Positions 7,840 through 10,800 of a stretch of DNA of 10,800 bases are shown one piece after another. Source of the DNA: Piscirickettsiaceae bacterium (GTDB lineage Bacteria > Pseudomonadota > Gammaproteobacteria > Methylococcales > Cycloclasticaceae). The notes under the pieces were generated by a model that was not told where the DNA came from, ran no database searches, and saw only the letters and a program-made list of their open reading frames with translations. The DNA is taken from positions 1 through 10,800 of the forward strand of contig NVSW01000077.1 in assembly GCA_002401365.1 (NCBI GenBank). The letters run 5' to 3'. The translations under genes were made by a program, and so were the position numbers. Each line of letters opens with the position of its first letter. Positions within the stretch are counted from its first letter, which is position 1.

Positions 7840-8210
7840 GCATAGTTAGACTGCTCTTTTACAAAACCCTCTAAAAGCTGTGCACCTTGTTGCTTAAAGG
7901 TATTAAATTTCAAGTTAAAACCAAACGAATCTTGTGCCAAGCGGCGAACGTTTTGCACTGAACAAGAGGCATGCAGTGTATCCCCTAAATTATCTAACGA
8001 AAGTTCCACCGACAAAACCAGCGGCTCGTCAGGGTCAAATTGGTACTCTACCGGCATAATAGTCTGTGCAGTTATTCGATCACACACTATTTCAATACCG
8101 CCAGCAGAAATATTTTCGCTATGCGCAAGCAATTCCACACCCGATCGCGTACGCAAACGGACGTCTTTGCGGTACTCGATCCTAATATACTTTCTTTCGT
8201 ATGCACGCAT
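7836..8210 (-). CDS. PilZ domain protein, predicted c-di-GMP receptor
   Basis: 124 residues, essentially a single PilZ domain. The N-terminus ERKYIRIEYR contains RxxxR (Arg6 to Arg10), and ENISAGGIEI carries the second motif, NxSxxG (Asn33, Ser35, Gly38). Together these bind cyclic di-GMP in characterised PilZ proteins. Beta-rich segments follow (about 54-100) and a short helical tail. No output domain is attached, so it would act through a partner such as a motility or polysaccharide system; none is encoded nearby. Its stop overlaps the start of the ATL gene by 4 bases. There is no clear Shine-Dalgarno before the ATG at 8210, but TATAAT sits about 8 bases upstream, which would give a nearly leaderless message if used. 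Confidence 0.9.
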   Translation of the reverse strand: MRAYERKYIRIEYRKDVRLRTRSGVELLAHSENISAGGIEIVCDRITAQTIMPVEYQFDPDEPLVLSVELSLDNLGDTLHASCSVQNVRRLAQDSFGFNLKFNTFKQQGAQLLEGFVKEQSNYA

Positions 8211-8217
8211 ATTTCGA

Positions 8218-8223
8218 ATTATA
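8218..8223 (-). promoter_or_regulatory. Possible -10 directly upstream of the PilZ gene
   Basis: Exact TATAAT on the minus strand, ending 8 bases before the ATG at 8210. A start 6-8 bases downstream would fall at or next to the start codon. No good -35 is visible, and the gap to the upstream reductase gene is only 45 bases with no terminator, so read-through from that gene is equally likely. Confidence 0.25.
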
Positions 8224-8255
8224 CAATCTAAATAGCAACCATTTTGTTAATTAAA

Positions 8256-9248
8256 TCACGTATTTACATCAATAACCACTCGTCCACGTATTTTTCCACC
8301 CACAATCAATTCCGCAAGCTCCGGCAAAGACGACATCGGCTCCACACGACTAATTGCATTTATTTTGTCTTTCGGCAAATCATTAGCGAGTCGGCGCCAT
8401 GCTTCAGTTCGTAACGCCATACTGGCCATTACAGAGTCAATGCCCGCTAAAACAACGCCGCGTAAAATAAAAGGGAAAACCGTTGCCGGTAAATCTATAC
8501 CACCCGCTAACCCACACGCTGTAACACAACCATCACGTTTAGTTTGAGCGATCGCATTCGCCAAAGTATACGAGCCAACGGTATCAATAACACCGGCCCA
8601 TTTTTCCGCTGCTAGTGGTGCGCCTTTTTCAGACAGCTCTGAGCGGTTAACAAAACTGGTTGCGCCTAATTCAGACAAATAGGTATGCGTCTCTGGGCGG
8701 CCAGTGGACGCCACAACTTGATAACCTAATGCAGATAACAATGCGATGGCTACGGAACCCACGCCACCCGCAGCGCCGGTAACCAGCACCTCACCATCAG
8801 TTGGTTTTACACCCTGCCTTTCTAGCATCATCACCGACAGCATCGCCGTATAACCAGCAGTCCCAATAGCCATAACATCTTGTAAACTAAACGTATCAGG
8901 TACGTGGACGATAAAATCAGAATTTATACGTGCTTTTTGGCTATAACCACCCCAATGTTTTTCGCCTAAACCATAGCCATTAACAAGCACCAAGTCACCA
9001 GCTTTAAACTTGTCTGAGGAAGACTCTAACACCCTGCCAGAAAGGTCAATCCCACACACCATCGGCAATCGTTTACAAATATTCCCCTTGCCAGATACTG
9101 CCAAGCCATCCTTAAAATTTAGGGATGAATATGACACCTCTATTAATACGTCCTCTTCAGGCAAATCTGCCAATGTTATTTGTTGTAACTGACCTTTTGT
9201 TTTACCATCTATTTCACTGGCAACAATTGCATTAAATTTATCTGACAC
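8256..9248 (-). CDS. acuI: YhdH/AcuI-type zinc-independent MDR oxidoreductase (acrylyl-CoA reductase family)
   Basis: 330 residues, the normal length for the YhdH/YhfP/AcuI group of medium-chain reductases. Seen: YSSLNFKDGLAVSGKG (40-55), the family signature; KHWGGYSQKA (97-106); the nucleotide-binding turn VTGAAGGVGSVA (156-167); and STGR (181-184), whose Ser/Arg suit the 2'-phosphate of NADPH. Cysteine zinc ligands of alcohol dehydrogenases are absent. Characterised members reduce acryloyl-CoA to propionyl-CoA, which matters for DMSP or 3-hydroxypropionate use and acrylate detoxification; others are described only as quinone oxidoreductase-like. No DMSP gene is in view, so the substrate is inferred from family. 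The start is GTG at 9248, with AAGGAG 8 bases upstream, which fixes it. The PilZ gene follows after 45 bases. Confidence 0.88.
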   Translation of the reverse strand: MSDKFNAIVASEIDGKTKGQLQQITLADLPEEDVLIEVSYSSLNFKDGLAVSGKGNICKRLPMVCGIDLSGRVLESSSDKFKAGDLVLVNGYGLGEKHWGGYSQKARINSDFIVHVPDTFSLQDVMAIGTAGYTAMLSVMMLERQGVKPTDGEVLVTGAAGGVGSVAIALLSALGYQVVASTGRPETHTYLSELGATSFVNRSELSEKGAPLAAEKWAGVIDTVGSYTLANAIAQTKRDGCVTACGLAGGIDLPATVFPFILRGVVLAGIDSVMASMALRTEAWRRLANDLPKDKINAISRVEPMSSLPELAELIVGGKIRGRVVIDVNT

Positions 9249-9463
9249 CGTGTTTTCTCCTTGTTAGTTCGTAATATTGTACACATAAAAAGTGGCTTTT
9301 AACTTGCCCATTGCCCCTCTCAACGTTACCATTAATTTAGCTAGCTTTATTTATGTACCATCCATTTAAATAAGCACATTCAGATAGATTTTGTCTTATG
9401 TTAATGGTGTTCTTCTTACATACTTGGGCCGTACTTTATCTAAACTATTAAGACTTATGACCA
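9249..9463. other. Divergent intergenic region between the reductase and permease genes
   Basis: About 215 AT-rich bases with no convincing gene. It must hold the promoters of both divergent genes. I looked for a ModE-like palindrome or a molybdenum/tungsten cofactor riboswitch, given the importer downstream, and saw none. An 8-bp palindrome (AGCTAGCT) near 9340 and a 17-codon frame at 9398-9451 are the only other marks, and neither is persuasive. Confidence 0.5.
9276..9281 (-). promoter_or_regulatory. Candidate -10 of the acuI-like gene
   Basis: TACAAT on the minus strand, about 28 bases before the GTG start, with TTAAAA about 15 bases further upstream as a poor -35. Position relative to the strong ribosome binding site is sensible, but the match is only moderate. 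Confidence 0.3.
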
Positions 9464-10165
9464 GTGAATAATTTAAGCGATGCCAGTTATAATGCTTTCC
9501 AATTATTAATTAGCGGAAATAGCGATATCTGGGAAATCATATCGATATCTTTTGGCGTATCTTTTTCGGCTATATTAATCGCTACCCCAGCCGCACTGAT
9601 TATCGCTTTTTTTCTAGCATTTTTTCAATTTAGACTGCGTCGAGCTATTATCGCCTTATTTAACACTTTTATGTCGATCCCTGCAGTCATTATTGGCTTA
9701 ACGCTTTATCTATTACTGTCACGTAGCGGGCCATTTGGCGACCTTAAACTACTCTTTACCCAGCAAGCCATGATCATTGGCCAAGTGATGCTTTGCTTTC
9801 CACTACTAGTTGCCATGGCTCACGCGTCGTTTCAAGCAGCTGACCGACGTGCATGGGAAACAGCCATTACCCTTGGTGCTCGGCCATGGCGCGCGTTTTT
9901 CACCCTGATGTACGAAGTGCGTTTTGGCTTAGTTGCTGTCATTGTTGCCGGTTTTGGCCGCGTGATTGCTGAAATTGGCTGCTCGATGATGGTCGGCGGC
10001 AACATACTTCATTCAACCCGTAACATACCAACTGCAATTGCCTTGGAAACAAGCAAAGGTGACTTTGCTCAAGGCATCGCCTTAGGAATGGTCTTACTCG
10101 TGCTATCCTTAACACTCAACGTGGGGGTGACTATGTTTCAAGGAAAAGGTGAGTTACAGTCATGA
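9464..10165 (+). CDS. tupB: Tungstate-type ABC transporter permease (TupB-like)
   Basis: 233 residues, with hydrophobic segments at about 24-55, 63-85, 100-120, 152-175 and 203-225. This fits a compact inner-membrane permease of the molybdate/tungstate/sulfate class. The cytoplasmic coupling loop AADRRAWETAITLGARPWRA (125-144) is an EAA motif that docks to the ATPase. IGCSMMVGGNI (171-181) and the NIPTAIALETSKGD segment (187-200) are characteristic of the TupB family. The start is GTG at 9464; no ATG fits, and the Shine-Dalgarno is weak. The ATPase gene overlaps the stop by 4 bases (ATGA). A periplasmic binding protein (TupA) would be needed; none is visible upstream, and the downstream side is lost in the chimeric end. 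Tungstate is the best family-based guess; other oxyanions are possible. Confidence 0.85.
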   Translation: MNNLSDASYNAFQLLISGNSDIWEIISISFGVSFSAILIATPAALIIAFFLAFFQFRLRRAIIALFNTFMSIPAVIIGLTLYLLLSRSGPFGDLKLLFTQQAMIIGQVMLCFPLLVAMAHASFQAADRRAWETAITLGARPWRAFFTLMYEVRFGLVAVIVAGFGRVIAEIGCSMMVGGNILHSTRNIPTAIALETSKGDFAQGIALGMVLLVLSLTLNVGVTMFQGKGELQS

Positions 10166-10791
10166 GCTCACTTATCGATTTTAAAAACGTAACGATCTCC
10201 ATGTCTGGCAAGCAAGTGCTAGACATCGATCATTTATCCGTACCAGCTCACCAGTGCATCATGTTGACCGGCCGTAACGGCTCAGGAAAAACCACTCTTT
10301 TTAAAATTATCAGCGGCCTGCTTAAACCCGCTACGGCTAATATTGAATACCAGGGGCTAACACTTAATTGGAAACAGGCTAAGCCATACATCCAAAAAGA
10401 CATTATCTATTTACATCAACAACCTTATTTATTTGATACCAGCGTTGCAGATAATATTGCGTATGGCCTATATCGCTCAGGCATTAGCAAAGGCGAAGCA
10501 CATAAAAAAGTAATGCAGGCCTTACAGGAGCGCATAACTCTGTCTCGCATGGAAGATTACTTTGATGAAGTGTTAGTACCAACTGAAGAAGTACTGGAAA
10601 TGCGTGGTGGCCAGAAACGCAAAAGTGAAAGGAAATTTTTCCCTGGATATGTTCTGGTGCGCATGGAACTTAATGATGATACATGGCACTTGGTTAAAGA
10701 TACGCCAAGGGTTATGGGTTTCATTGGTGGCACTGTCATTCAGCCAGCTTTCTGCAACAACATAAACACCGGAAAAACAAAATCCGATTAG
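10162..10791 (+). CDS. Chimeric reading frame: N-terminal half of a TupC-like ABC ATPase joined to NusG
   Basis: 209 codons, but only about the first 120 are ABC ATPase. Present: Walker A GRNGSGKTT (37-45) and a Q-loop in YLHQQPYLFD (83-92), followed by ADNIAYGLYRSGISKGEA, as in importers of the tungstate class. The signature LSGGQ, Walker B, D-loop and H-loop are all absent, so this product could not hydrolyse ATP. From about residue 116 the frame reads as NusG up to residue 191, then ends with 18 unrelated residues that are really the antisense of an MFS gene. The start overlaps the permease stop (ATGA), and AAGGTGAG precedes it, so the 5' part is the genuine partner of the permease. The product as written is probably an artefact; the true ATPase should be about 200-240 residues with its own C-terminal half. 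Confidence 0.85.
   Translation: MSSLIDFKNVTISMSGKQVLDIDHLSVPAHQCIMLTGRNGSGKTTLFKIISGLLKPATANIEYQGLTLNWKQAKPYIQKDIIYLHQQPYLFDTSVADNIAYGLYRSGISKGEAHKKVMQALQERITLSRMEDYFDEVLVPTEEVLEMRGGQKRKSERKFFPGYVLVRMELNDDTWHLVKDTPRVMGFIGGTVIQPAFCNNINTGKTKSD
10504..10734 (+). pseudogene. nusG: Internal fragment of nusG (NGN domain) fused in frame to the ATPase
   Basis: The translation from about KKVMQALQERI to MGFIGGT is unmistakably NusG: EVLVPTEEVLEMRGGQKRKS, then ERKFFPGYVLVRMEL, then TWHLVKDTPRVMGFIGGT. NusG is the transcription elongation and Rho-coupling factor, about 177 residues long and normally encoded between secE and rplK. Here the first ~20 residues (the MSxxWYVVQAYSGxE part) and the whole C-terminal KOW domain are missing, and neither secE nor rplK is present. 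The frame matches the ATPase frame exactly. The fragment is flanked by short sequences shared with its neighbours, which points to a chimeric join. The genome should carry an intact nusG elsewhere. Confidence 0.9.
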
Positions 10792-10800
10792 AATGCGTAG
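10716..10800 (-). CDS. MFS transporter fragment (internal, runs off the right edge)
   Basis: Read on the minus strand from 10800, the frame gives LRILIGFCFSGVYVVAESWLN followed by DSATNET, then turns to nonsense (antisense nusG). The GFC-F-G-YVV-ESWLND-ATNETRG pattern is the conserved segment between membrane helices 4 and 5 of YcaD-like major facilitator transporters. So the gene enters from the right and is cut at about 10716, exactly where nusG ends. Neither its start nor its end is in view, and its substrate is unknown. Confidence 0.75.

Noticed and set aside
9398..9451. 17-codon frame (MLMVFFLHTWAVLYLNY) just upstream of and in frame with the permease
   Set aside because: No Shine-Dalgarno and only hydrophobic AT-rich codons; a leader peptide cannot be supported from one sequence.
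10162..10791. A novel natural ABC-ATPase/NusG fusion regulator
   Set aside because: Both domains are cut through their folds, key ATPase motifs and the KOW domain are missing, and both junctions carry ~20-base shared strings, so a chimeric join is the simpler explanation.

Overview
The window looks like chromosomal DNA from a moderately AT-rich gammaproteobacterium (GC by eye in the low 40s per cent, not counted). The gene set includes a PQQ-dependent alcohol oxidation accessory pair, a large NAD-glutamate dehydrogenase, a YhdH/AcuI-type reductase and a tungstate-type ABC importer. This would suit a marine methylotroph or hydrocarbon degrader of the Methylophaga/Cycloclasticus kind. That placement is inference from gene content and style, with no database search behind it.

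Layout. Positions 1-1406 (minus) hold the 5' part of a YVTN beta-propeller gene and, 3 bases upstream of it, a periplasmic binding-protein-like gene of the PQQ-alcohol-dehydrogenase system. Positions 1407-1742 are non-coding. On the minus strand this gap carries a consensus -35, a plausible -10, about 90 bases with a strong stem-loop and a C/U-rich single strand, and a textbook intrinsic terminator, so it looks like an unannotated small RNA. Positions 1743-2558 (plus) encode an alpha/beta hydrolase, which converges on the 1613-residue NAD-glutamate dehydrogenase at 2587-7428 (minus). Upstream of that, all on the minus strand and closely spaced, are an alkyltransferase-like DNA repair protein, a PilZ domain protein and an AcuI/YhdH-type reductase. 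These four genes may be partly co-transcribed. A roughly 215-base divergent gap (9249-9463) separates them from a plus-strand TupB-like permease and its overlapping ATPase gene.

The end of the window is not a normal locus. The ATPase reading frame loses its ABC identity before the signature motif and continues in frame as the N-terminal domain of transcription factor NusG, without its first ~20 residues or its KOW domain. It then breaks again into the antisense strand of an MFS transporter gene. At each breakpoint a stretch of about 19-27 bases fits both flanking genes. Two such joins within ~230 bases look more like a k-mer-length mis-assembly or amplification chimera than a natural gene fusion. 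Everything right of about 10500 should be treated as unreliable for gene order and for the ATPase product.

No tRNA, rRNA, CRISPR array, insertion sequence or phage gene was seen. The most interesting biological candidate is the small RNA at 1560-1650. The most important caution is the chimeric right end.
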